Below, one piece after another: positions 1 to 6,602 of a stretch of DNA of 26,160 nt. The position numbers and the translations under genes are program-made. The notes below the pieces were generated by a model. The model worked only from the letters and a program-made list of their open reading frames with translations. It searched no databases and was not told where the DNA came from. Within the stretch, counting starts at the first letter, position 1. Each line of letters begins with the position of its first letter. Source of the DNA: CAYZRY01 sp964481005 (GTDB lineage Bacteria; Bacillota_I; Bacilli_A; RF39; UBA660); assembly GCA_964481005.1 (NCBI GenBank), contig CAYZRY010000013.1:1-26160 (forward strand), given 5' to 3'.

Positions 1-639
1 GTAATTATCGCTGCCGACAATGATGTGATCACAGACAGCTAGACCGTGGAGGTCAGCTATCTCAAATAGACTGCTTGTTAAGACTTTATCAGCGCTCGAT
101 GGCTCAGAGTTACCACTAGGATGATTATGAACACAGATGATCGAATTAGCCGAATACAAATAGGCATGTTTGAATATTTCTCTGGGATGGACAACACTTT
201 GATTGATCGTTCCGATAAAAAGAAGTTTACTGGCGATAACCTCAGCTTTACTATTTAGATATATAGCATAGAAGCACTCCTGCTTATCAGAGCGCAAATA
301 GCGCTTACTGTAGTTATAGACGTCTTCACTACAAAGAAGTTTATCTTTGACAGATAGATAACTAAGTTTTCTTCTTCCTAGTTCAAAACAAGCAAGAATC
401 TCACTAGCTTTGACTTTACCAATACCCTTTATTTTAGTTAAGAGTTCTATATTTATATCTTCAGTATCATTTTGCTCATAGATTTTAAGAACTTCTAAAG
501 CTAAATCTTTGACCGAACGATTGACTGTCCCAGTCTTGATAATAATAGCCATCAGTTCTTCATTAGAAAGATTCTCCTTACCATAACTAAGAAGCCTTTC
601 TCTAGGTCTTTCCCCTACTGGCATCTCTTTTATTTTAAT
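1..639 (-). CDS. radC: RadC family protein (JAB/MPN domain), 3' end cut by window edge
   Basis: The 213 visible residues cover almost the whole family length (about 230); only the last 10-20 residues are missing. The N-terminus reads IKIKEMPVGERPRERLL, the usual RadC opening. A helix-hairpin-helix segment (KIKGIGKVKASEIL) follows, then the JAMM metal motif HNHPSG...D (His-x-His-x10-Asp) and the late motif DHIIVGSDNY. RadC proteins are annotated in DNA repair, but their biochemical role is unclear. The start is unusual. The first in-frame ATG is at 624, inside the conserved N-terminus and 22 nt from any Shine-Dalgarno. An ATT at 639 sits 7 nt after AGGG (in AGGGTGAT) and restores the family N-terminus. 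A TAG lies three codons upstream of the ATT. I chose 639; 624 is the conservative alternative. A weak TATATT -10 lies at 652-657. Confidence 0.93.
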   Translation of the reverse strand, partial: MKIKEMPVGERPRERLLSYGKENLSNEELMAIIIKTGTVNRSVKDLALEVLKIYEQNDTEDINIELLTKIKGIGKVKASEILACFELGRRKLSYLSVKDKLLCSEDVYNYSKRYLRSDKQECFYAIYLNSKAEVIASKLLFIGTINQSVVHPREIFKHAYLYSANSIICVHNHPSGNSEPSSADKVLTSSLFEIADLHGLAVCDHIIVGSDNY

Positions 640-681
640 AGTATCACCCTAAATATAATTACTACTTAACTACTATTTTCC

Positions 682-712
682 TAAAAGAAAAAACAGAGAT
701 TAATCTCTGTTT
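682..712 (-). terminator. Rho-independent terminator after zinc-ribbon gene
   Basis: A 10-bp near-perfect inverted repeat (691-700 with 703-712) is followed on the minus strand by TTTCTTTT. The stop codon of the zinc-ribbon gene lies in the loop. The plus strand also shows a T-run after the stem, but no plus-strand gene ends here. Confidence 0.75.
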
Positions 713-867
713 CTTTTTTGTGCTTTTTTCTTATCGCGGCACTCTTTGCATCTTTTTGGTTCATTAGTGAAACCTTTTTCTGCATAGAACTCTTGTTCTC
801 TAGCAGTAAAAGCAAACTCAACACCACAATCTTGACAAGTTAATGTTTTGTCTTGGAATTCAGCCAT
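700..867 (-). CDS. small zinc-ribbon protein, 55 aa
   Basis: This 55-residue basic protein has two knuckles, CQDC (Cys11, Cys14) and CKEC (Cys40, Cys43), separated by a conserved-looking EFAFTAREQEFYAEKGF segment. That matches the small probable zinc-ribbon family common in Firmicutes (Pfam zinc-ribbon, PF13451-like; family named from memory). The C-terminal tail is Lys/Arg rich, compatible with nucleic-acid contact, but no function is established. The reading frame stays open upstream to 963, but the real start is the ATG at 867, because AGGAGG lies 7 nt before it (AAAGGAGGTAATAACATG). The gene is monocistronic: its own near-consensus promoter is at 969-997 and a terminator overlaps its stop. 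Confidence 0.85.
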   Translation of the reverse strand: MAEFQDKTLTCQDCGVEFAFTAREQEFYAEKGFTNEPKRCKECRDKKKAQKRNRD

Positions 868-968
868 GTTATTACCTCCTTTATTTTTGGATCTTTTACT
901 TACTTCTTTATTTTCTTTTAGAGAATAATAACAAGGAATATATAAGACCTGTGCTTTACACAATTAAG

Positions 969-997
969 AGTATAACACTATTTAAAACTAATTGCAA
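969..997 (-). promoter_or_regulatory. sigma-A promoter of the zinc-ribbon gene
   Basis: TTGCAA (992-997), a 17-nt spacer and TATACT (969-974), with an extended -10 TG one base before the hexamer (TGTTATACT). It lies about 100 nt upstream of the chosen start, leaving a 5' leader of roughly 95 nt. Confidence 0.75.
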
Positions 998-1041
998 GAA
1001 ATAGTTACGGAGCAAAGATAACTGTACCGTTTCCACTCCAG

Positions 1042-1392
1042 TTAGCACCAAGCGTCTTTGGTATATAGTGAATAATTTTTTACTCCGCTTGTGTTGGTTA
1101 CTAATACATAGGCGAATTCCCAATCACCATTCGGACTTCCCTCACCCTTTTCAGTAGTTATACATGAAAACGGAACATAGTATGTAGTGTCCTCTTCATA
1201 CATTCCAGGTATATCACCATTAGCAAACATCTTTGTAAGTCCATCAACATATGAATCGAGGGTATTAGCATAAACTTTTTTTCTAGAATTATTAATATAT
1301 CTAGTTACACTTGGTATGGCTATCGCCATTAAAAGACCTAAAATAATTATTACTGCAAGTAATTCGATTAATGTAAAAGCCTTCTTGTTCAT
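1042..1392 (-). CDS. type IV prepilin-like protein, 116 aa
   Basis: The N-terminus MNKKAFTLIELLAVIIILGLL is a class III prepilin signal: a short basic leader, a processing site before Phe6, Glu10 (fifth mature residue) and a hydrophobic helix. Prepilin peptidase would cleave after Ala5; Gly is the usual residue there. The globular part carries the motif P-x-x-C-I-T-T-E-K-G (Cys77), also present in the prepilins at 1472 and 15631. The last residue is Cys116, so a Cys77-Cys116 disulfide is possible. At 116 residues it is the shortest of the four prepilins, and the +1 frame past an A6 run (1076-1081) reads on 23 plausible residues to 1005, so a frameshifted longer form cannot be excluded. SD AGGAGA lies 5 nt before the ATG. 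It has its own promoter (1416-1444) and follows a terminator. Confidence 0.85.
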   Translation of the reverse strand: MNKKAFTLIELLAVIIILGLLMAIAIPSVTRYINNSRKKVYANTLDSYVDGLTKMFANGDIPGMYEEDTTYYVPFSCITTEKGEGSPNGDWEFAYVLVTNTSGVKNYSLYTKDAWC

Positions 1393-1415
1393 AAATTCTC
1401 CTATTATATAGGTTA

Positions 1416-1444
1416 AGTATAGCCCTGTATTTAATTTTTGTGAA
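1416..1444 (-). promoter_or_regulatory. promoter of prepilin 1
   Basis: TTCACA (1439-1444), 17-nt spacer, TATACT (1416-1421). It lies just downstream of the terminator closing the long operon, so prepilin 1 appears to be transcribed separately from prepilin 2. Confidence 0.65.
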
Positions 1445-1445
1445 T

Positions 1446-1473
1446 AAAAAAAGTATCTATAATAGATACTTTT
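1446..1473 (-). terminator. terminator of the rlmN-to-prepilin operon
   Basis: Stem AAGTATCTA/TAGATACTT with a 3-nt loop, followed by seven T on the minus strand, directly overlapping the stop of prepilin 2. It is the first strong terminator after the one at 10118-10146, supporting a single long transcript. Confidence 0.85.
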
Positions 1474-1987
1474 AATTAACTGTTTTTTCTTCTAAATTAT
1501 CTAGATTACAAGTGTTTTCATTTAGTATTATAGCTTTTGTTTTTCCTTCGACTGATATTAAGTCTCCGGTATTTTTATTTACTTCGACAATATCTGATAG
1601 TTTTGCTCTTTCTCTTTTAGTTCCAACTAGTCCTAGACCTGTTTGATCTTTGAAATAATGGTAGAAGTTATGCTCCTTGCCGTTGTAGGTACTAATAATA
1701 TAAGCTATCACCCACTGGCTAGTTGGGCTATTTTGTCCTCCTTTTTCAAGCGAGAGACATTTAACTGGCAAATAGTACATCGCGCTTTGATCTTTTAGCT
1801 CGCCAAAACGTCCGACATTGACGCTCATCGAAGCTGCGGTTGCATAAGACTCCACCGTTGCTAGATAACCCTTTTTCTTTGTCTGAGCTAGAATTCTACT
1901 GACACTTGGTATGGCGATAGCCACAAGTAGTCCTAGAATAATTATGACTGCCAAAAGTTCTACTAGCGTAAAAGCTTTTTTATTCAT
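1472..1987 (-). CDS. type IV prepilin-like protein, 171 aa
   Basis: A class III prepilin: MNKKAFTLVELLAVIIILGLL, with Ala5 before the cleavage site, Phe6 and Glu10. The C-terminal region shares the core P-V-K-C-L-S-L-E-K-G-G (Cys77) with the prepilins at 1042 and 15631, then W92 and an AY strand. A second cysteine (Cys160, NENTCNLD) lies 11 residues from the end, in the same relative place as in the 15631 prepilin, suggesting a conserved disulfide loop. The frame is open to 1999, but that ATG is part of the Shine-Dalgarno (ATGGAGGTTAATATG), so the ATG at 1987 is the true start. It is the last gene of the rlmN operon, beginning 2 nt past the stop of the CcdA-fusion gene, and is likely co-expressed with the thiol relay. 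Confidence 0.9.
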   Translation of the reverse strand: MNKKAFTLVELLAVIIILGLLVAIAIPSVSRILAQTKKKGYLATVESYATAASMSVNVGRFGELKDQSAMYYLPVKCLSLEKGGQNSPTSQWVIAYIISTYNGKEHNFYHYFKDQTGLGLVGTKRERAKLSDIVEVNKNTGDLISVEGKTKAIILNENTCNLDNLEEKTVN

Positions 1988-1988
1988 A

Positions 1989-3176
1989 TTAACCTCCAAA
2001 ATTTAACATTATCCATTCTGGCTTGAAAACTAGTAATAAGCCCATAATTATCATGATGATACCCCCAACTAGTTTCATTATTTTTCCATACTTAGTACTT
2101 CCAGCTGTAACTTCATAGGTAAGAACTGCGATTGTAAAAATAATTAGATCATCGAGCATGTACATAAATACATAGATAAGCAAATAAACTATTCGTTCTA
2201 ATCCTACGACTTTGTTAATTGCTAGAATCTCTGAAAAGATAGTTGGAAAACCTAGTGAACAAGTTAGTTCAATTAAGTTTACACCGATAGCTAGAGCAAT
2301 TATTCCAAGAAGCGATCCAATAAAAGTCGAAGAGTTTTTAATTTTCTTAATCTGTCTTGATAAGTTCATACGTTTTTTATCATTGACTACTTCGCAACCA
2401 CTATCGTTTCTCGTTTCGATATATTTATAAATACTGTAGATACCTAAAATGACTGCAATTAGACCTATCGTTGCTCTTATTTTAAATAACATAGCAAAGG
2501 ATAGTACAAAATTTATTCCAAGCATAGCTAGGAAGTAGACAATAGCCGAGGCTAGAAGAAAACTGTAACCGAGGACAAACATTTTCTTTTTATTTTTCAT
2601 CCCAATTAGCATATTGATAATAAACAGTAATACCCATAGTGCACACGGATTAAAGCCATCGACAAAACCAAGTACTACCGCTACTGTAACAAGACTTGCT
2701 TTAGAAGCATCTACTTCACCTATTAAAGGTAATTTATAGATGTTTTTTTCAACGACGGAAGTTTCTTCTCTCTCTTCTTTATAACCTAGTTTTTCCCTTA
2801 TTGATTTTTCAATTCTAAGACCAATTGATTCAGAGTATCCGTAGAAGTAATCATCACCAATCACAGTGAATGGTACCCCTTTTCCACTTACTTTAAAATA
2901 GTCCCTTACTCTTGCATAAAGAGCTTCATTATTTACATCATTCCAAACTTCATATTTATGAATAGAAAGTTTATCTTTATACTTATCATTTATTTGATCT
3001 AAAAACTTAAGTTCATCATGGCAGTGTGGACAAGTTTTTCCATAAAATAAATAGATATCTAATTTATCACTCTTTGGTAAAAGTTTATCTAAAGAACTCT
3101 CTGCTTTAACATTAAAACTTAAAAATAAAAATAATATACTAACTGTTATCGTCAATAACTTTAGATATTTCTTCAT
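1989..3176 (-). CDS. secreted thioredoxin-like (CPHC) domain fused to CcdA-type transmembrane electron carrier
   Basis: This 395-aa protein has three parts. Residues 1-25 are a signal peptide or anchor ending in VKA. Residues about 38-130 are a thioredoxin fold with active site CPHC (49-52) and a cis-proline segment GVPF (Pro102). Residues about 158-390 are six or so membrane helices of the CcdA/DsbD-beta type, with GFNPCA (Cys178) and IELTCSLGFP (Cys306), the paired intramembrane cysteines of that family. The family passes electrons from cytosolic thioredoxin across the membrane to extracytoplasmic thiols. CPHC is also the DsbA motif, so the redox direction is not settled by sequence. The start at 3176 is chosen over a GTG at 3188 because AGGTGAG lies 7 nt before the ATG; the gene then overlaps the upstream thioredoxin-like gene by 38 nt. 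Confidence 0.9.
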   Translation of the reverse strand: MKKYLKLLTITVSILFLFLSFNVKAESSLDKLLPKSDKLDIYLFYGKTCPHCHDELKFLDQINDKYKDKLSIHKYEVWNDVNNEALYARVRDYFKVSGKGVPFTVIGDDYFYGYSESIGLRIEKSIREKLGYKEEREETSVVEKNIYKLPLIGEVDASKASLVTVAVVLGFVDGFNPCALWVLLFIINMLIGMKNKKKMFVLGYSFLLASAIVYFLAMLGINFVLSFAMLFKIRATIGLIAVILGIYSIYKYIETRNDSGCEVVNDKKRMNLSRQIKKIKNSSTFIGSLLGIIALAIGVNLIELTCSLGFPTIFSEILAINKVVGLERIVYLLIYVFMYMLDDLIIFTIAVLTYEVTAGSTKYGKIMKLVGGIIMIIMGLLLVFKPEWIMLNFGG

Positions 3177-3399
3177 ATGTTTTCTCACCTACCAATCTAT
3201 CTATTTCTTTATTATCTTTATAAAAGATTAAAACAGGTAATCGCTTACCTGGATCTAGTTTTTCCACTTCTTCATAGTCCATATCATAATCATATGAAAC
3301 ATATTCGTTTCCTGGATATGCTTCCTCTATTTTTTTCATGACTTTGTTTAACACTAAACATCCTGGACACCATATAGCATTAATTTTAATTATCTTCAT
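3139..3399 (-). CDS. cytosolic thioredoxin-like protein with CPGC active site, 86 aa
   Basis: A compact thioredoxin-fold protein without signal peptide. The active site is WCPGC (Cys11, Cys14), the two middle residues swapped relative to thioredoxin WCGPC, and KRLPVLIFY carries the cis-proline (Pro55). It lacks the first strand and helix of full thioredoxin, so it resembles small thioredoxin/glutaredoxin-like electron donors. It overlaps the desulfurase stop by 4 nt (ATGA) and the downstream CcdA-fusion gene by 38 nt, implying translational coupling. The obvious inference is that it is the cytosolic partner donating or accepting electrons to the CcdA membrane domain. Alternative: a carrier for sulfur released by the adjacent cysteine desulfurase. 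Confidence 0.82.
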   Translation of the reverse strand: MKIIKINAIWCPGCLVLNKVMKKIEEAYPGNEYVSYDYDMDYEEVEKLDPGKRLPVLIFYKDNKEIDRLVGEKTYEEISKVIDDNS

Positions 3400-4526
3400 C
3401 TTTTTAGAGCCTCAACTTTATCATATATTTTAGCTAAGACTTTTAAAAACTCTTCAACTTCTTTTTCACTTGTCTTATGTGACAAGCTTATTCTAACCGA
3501 AGTCTCTGCTTGATTCATGTTACCCGTTACTGCTAGGACTGCTTTGGATAAAGTATCTTTTGATGAACAAGCTGTCTGAGTTGATATATAGATTTCTTCT
3601 TCTTCGAACATATGTAAAATAGTCTCTGGCTTAGAATGAAGAAAACTGATGTTTAATATATGTGATAAAGAATCACTTGGACTGTTTACTGTAATAAACT
3701 CATAGTTACTTAATTCTTTTCTAATTTTTTCATTTAACTCTTTGACATGTTTAAATTTTTTATCTTGATCTTCTACTACTAAACGAAGAGCTTTGCTAAG
3801 TGATGCTATCATCGCTGTCGCAGGTGTTCCACTTCTAAAGATAGTTGTCGAACTTCCCCCATGTATCTGTGGCTCGATAATGATCTTCTCTTTTTTATAG
3901 AGAGCTCCGATTCCTTTAATACCAAAGAACTTGTGAGCTGAAAATGAAGCTAAATCTACTTTTGATAGATCCACTTTCATTTTACCGATAGCCTGAGTCA
4001 TATCGACATGGAAAAAACACTTAGGATAGTTTTCTAAAATCTTGGCTACTTGATCGATTGGTTCGATGACTCCGGTTTCACTACTTACCGCAGTAAGAGT
4101 AACTAAAATAGTGTCATCTCTAAGTAGTTTGGAAAACTCTTCTAAATCTATCTTCCCATCCTTATCACACGGTACTATATCGATATCAAAGCCCTGGCTA
4201 GCTAAGTAATTTAAAGGGGCATATATCGATGAATGCTCAAGTTCACTAGTTATTATATGTTTACCCCTATTTTGATACTTTAAAGCTATTCCTTTGATAG
4301 CTAAGTTATTAGCTTCACTAGCTCCACTAGTATAGATAATCTCTTGCGATTTAACACCTAAAATACTAGCTATTTGCTCGGTTGAACTATCGATTAACTT
4401 CTTAGCTTCAAGTCCTGCTTTATGATGTGAATTGGGATTAGCAAAATACTTTTGATTAGCTTTATTAAAAGTATCTAGAACTTCTTCATCTGTTTTAGTT
4501 GTAGCACTATAATCTAAATATATCAT
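3396..4526 (-). CDS. cysteine desulfurase, NifS/IscS-like
   Basis: A PLP-dependent class V aminotransferase of 376 residues that takes sulfur from cysteine, giving alanine and an enzyme persulfide. Visible landmarks: YLDYSATT at the N-terminus, His98 in SELEHSS, HVDMTQAIGK (Asp175, Gln178), the PLP-binding lysine in SAHK (Lys199), RSGT (231-234) and the mobile catalytic Cys320 in QTACSS, typical of group I enzymes. The usual HGGGQE segment is HGGSSTT here, a local departure. No IscU, SufU, MnmA or ThiI neighbour is in the window, so the acceptor is unknown; the immediate partners are a lipoprotein gene upstream and a CPGC thioredoxin-like protein downstream (4-nt overlap). It could serve tRNA thiolation or Fe-S assembly. 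Confidence 0.93.
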   Translation of the reverse strand: MIYLDYSATTKTDEEVLDTFNKANQKYFANPNSHHKAGLEAKKLIDSSTEQIASILGVKSQEIIYTSGASEANNLAIKGIALKYQNRGKHIITSELEHSSIYAPLNYLASQGFDIDIVPCDKDGKIDLEEFSKLLRDDTILVTLTAVSSETGVIEPIDQVAKILENYPKCFFHVDMTQAIGKMKVDLSKVDLASFSAHKFFGIKGIGALYKKEKIIIEPQIHGGSSTTIFRSGTPATAMIASLSKALRLVVEDQDKKFKHVKELNEKIRKELSNYEFITVNSPSDSLSHILNISFLHSKPETILHMFEEEEIYISTQTACSSKDTLSKAVLAVTGNMNQAETSVRISLSHKTSEKEVEEFLKVLAKIYDKVEALKR

Positions 4527-5138
4527 TTAATTTACCCTAAAGAATGCTTGAACTTTATTAACTGCTCCTAGCTTTAATAAAAATCCTTGACTAGCTGCTG
4601 GCACTTGAAACATTATTTTAGTAACAGCTGTCTCATTCTTAAACTTCCCTTCACTCTTACTTATGTAGTAGATATCTATTACTTGTTTTACCCCTTCATA
4701 AACTAGTGGATTACCATCTATCGCCTGCACTTCACTATAGACTTCACCATCACTACCAAAAGTTTCAGTTTCAAAATTAACTAGTTTAGTTTCATATTCT
4801 AAAACGACAACTTTAAAACCTGTCTTAAGAGCTAATTTTTCTACTTCTTCATTGTATTTATCAAATTCTATTTTACTTTGATTTGCATCGAGTACTTTGA
4901 CTGTAACATCAGTAATTTGATAGTCTTTTATTTTAGGATTATATTTACTAGCTAGACCTATTTCTCCGGCCGTAAGAGGATTTGCAATACTAGATGATCT
5001 CCCACTGTTGACAATTATTTCTTCTTCGGGAGTCTCTTCTTTTTGATATTCTTCACTTCCCCCAATATATATCTCTTTTTTAAACGAACAAGCCGTCATC
5101 AGTAAAATAATAAATAATATTAATAATTTCTTTTTCAT
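4527..5138 (-). CDS. predicted lipoprotein of unknown function, 203 aa
   Basis: The N-terminus MKKKLLILFIILLMTAC is a type II signal peptide with lipobox LMTAC, so Cys17 would be lipidated and the protein tethered outside the membrane. Residues 18-55 are polar and Glu/Ser rich (linker); the rest is a mixed alpha/beta-looking domain with strands such as FKVVVLEYETKLVNFETE and a C-terminal KVQAFFRVN. I do not recognise a family. It starts on an ATGA overlap with rpe and is followed one base after its stop by the desulfurase, so it belongs firmly to the operon. An extracytoplasmic role close to the PASTA kinase or thiol relay is possible but unproven. Confidence 0.75.
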   Translation of the reverse strand: MKKKLLILFIILLMTACSFKKEIYIGGSEEYQKEETPEEEIIVNSGRSSSIANPLTAGEIGLASKYNPKIKDYQITDVTVKVLDANQSKIEFDKYNEEVEKLALKTGFKVVVLEYETKLVNFETETFGSDGEVYSEVQAIDGNPLVYEGVKQVIDIYYISKSEGKFKNETAVTKIMFQVPAASQGFLLKLGAVNKVQAFFRVN

Positions 5139-5755
5139 CTTAAACTATCTATCCTTTCCTGAAAGTTATCACCACTAATAATATAAGAACCACTTACAAT
5201 TAGTTCAGCATTTTCATACATTTTAGCCGTCTCGTCATTAATTCCCCCATCGACAGCAATAATGACATCACGATTAGCAATTTCTTTTTTCAAAGCATTT
5301 ACTTTACTTGTCATATCAATATGTTCCTGTCCACCGGCTCCGGGATTGACGCACATGATTAAAACTTGATCGATATCATCTAAGTAATCGTAAACAAGTT
5401 CAATATCTGTTTCGGGATTGACCGCTAGTCCTGCTTTAATACCGTATGATTTAATGCGATCTATTAGAGCTAAAACATTTTCTTTTAACTCGACATGAAC
5501 GGTGATGTACTCACAGTTTAATATCGCATACTGATCGATAGCCATCTCAGGCTTTTGTGCCATTAGATGAACATCTAAGCGTTTTCTTAGACTACGAGCT
5601 TTCTTATCGATAATGTTAAAGGGATTATTCTTATTTTGAACGAATTTTCCGTCCATATAGTCGATGTGAATATAATCGACATCAGTTGCTTCTAAAAGAT
5701 CTAAATCCTTAGCGGCATTCTTACTACTTAAGAATGATACTGCAATCTTTTTCAT
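5135..5755 (-). CDS. rpe: ribulose-phosphate 3-epimerase
   Basis: A TIM-barrel enzyme of the pentose phosphate pathway interconverting ribulose 5-phosphate and xylulose 5-phosphate. The metal and catalytic motifs are present: HIDYMDG (His30, Asp32), DVHLM (His63), the phosphate-binding MCVNPGAGGQ loop (134-143) and AVDGGI (Asp169). The N-terminus IAVSFLSSKN departs from the usual IAPSILSADF, and the length (206) is slightly short for the family (about 215-220), so this is a divergent but apparently intact member. SD GGAGGTGA precedes the ATG. It overlaps rsgA and the lipoprotein gene by 4 nt at each end. The rsgA-rpe order after prpC-prkC is a standard Firmicutes arrangement. Confidence 0.9.
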   Translation of the reverse strand: MKKIAVSFLSSKNAAKDLDLLEATDVDYIHIDYMDGKFVQNKNNPFNIIDKKARSLRKRLDVHLMAQKPEMAIDQYAILNCEYITVHVELKENVLALIDRIKSYGIKAGLAVNPETDIELVYDYLDDIDQVLIMCVNPGAGGQEHIDMTSKVNALKKEIANRDVIIAVDGGINDETAKMYENAELIVSGSYIISGDNFQERIDSLR

Positions 5756-6591
5756 TTCTTCACCTCCGCTAATATTTTCTGATAATTTTCATATCTGCTT
5801 GCTAAAATAGCCCCACTATTAAGAGCATCTTTTACTCTGCACTCTTCTTCTTTTAAATGCATACAGTCACGATACTTACAACTGTAATTATCAAATTCTA
5901 TAAATGCATCTTTTATTTCTTCTTTAGTAAAACTAGAGAAATCTAAATTGGAAAAGCCTGGAGTATCCAAAACTTTACCATCGAATAACTCAAGTAATTC
6001 GACATGCCTTGTTGTGTGCTTACCGCGTCCAAGAGCTTTTGATATCTCTCCCGTTTTAAGCTCTAAACTCTTATCTAGTCTATTTAGTAAACTCGATTTT
6101 CCTGCTCCTGTTTGACCAGTTAAAACAGTCGTTTTATTTTTAAAGACTTGAATAATTTTATTTTCTTCAGAGTTATGTAGAACTTTATAACCTAGGGATT
6201 CATAGTAAGTAAATAATTTATTGATACTTTGTAATTCATCTTTGTTTAAAAGATCTATTTTAGTTAGACAAATAATTGGTTCAATATTATTTTTATGCAT
6301 AATAACTAGTAATTTATCCAGTAGATTAAGTGAAAGATCTGGCTCTTTGACACTAGTTACAATGATAGCTTGATCGATATTGGCAACAAAGGGTCTAATG
6401 AGATAGTTCTTTCTTGGCAGTATCTCTTCGACAGTTTTAAGTTCTGTATCGATAGTTACATAATCACCGACAACCGGAGTCATTTTTAAATTGCGAAATT
6501 TACCTCTCATATGACAGGTAAATTCCTCTTTATTACTACTTACGGTATAGGCATTACTAATAATTTTTACTATTTGTCCTTTTGTTTTCAA
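5752..6591 (-). CDS. rsgA: ribosome small-subunit GTPase RsgA
   Basis: A circularly permuted GTPase that acts in late 30S maturation. Order in the protein: an OB-fold (1-65), then G4 TKID (110-113), the P-loop GQTGAGKS (159-166), a switch region around residues 185-197 (ALGRGKHTT), G3 DTPG (209-212), and a C-terminal zinc site with Cys238, Cys243, His245 and Cys251. All expected elements are present and the length (279) is normal. Initiation is at TTG (6591), 6 nt downstream of an AAGGAA ribosome binding site and 11 nt after the prkC stop. It is cotranscribed with prkC, rpe and downstream genes. Confidence 0.95.
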   Translation of the reverse strand: MKTKGQIVKIISNAYTVSSNKEEFTCHMRGKFRNLKMTPVVGDYVTIDTELKTVEEILPRKNYLIRPFVANIDQAIIVTSVKEPDLSLNLLDKLLVIMHKNNIEPIICLTKIDLLNKDELQSINKLFTYYESLGYKVLHNSEENKIIQVFKNKTTVLTGQTGAGKSSLLNRLDKSLELKTGEISKALGRGKHTTRHVELLELFDGKVLDTPGFSNLDFSSFTKEEIKDAFIEFDNYSCKYRDCMHLKEEECRVKDALNSGAILASRYENYQKILAEVKK

Positions 6592-6602
6592 ATTATTCCT
6601 TT

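Noticed and set aside
1005..1041. TAACTG...CAGTTA inverted repeat after prepilin 1 as a terminator
   Set aside because: Only 6 bp with a 14-nt loop and a weak T-tract; not convincing.
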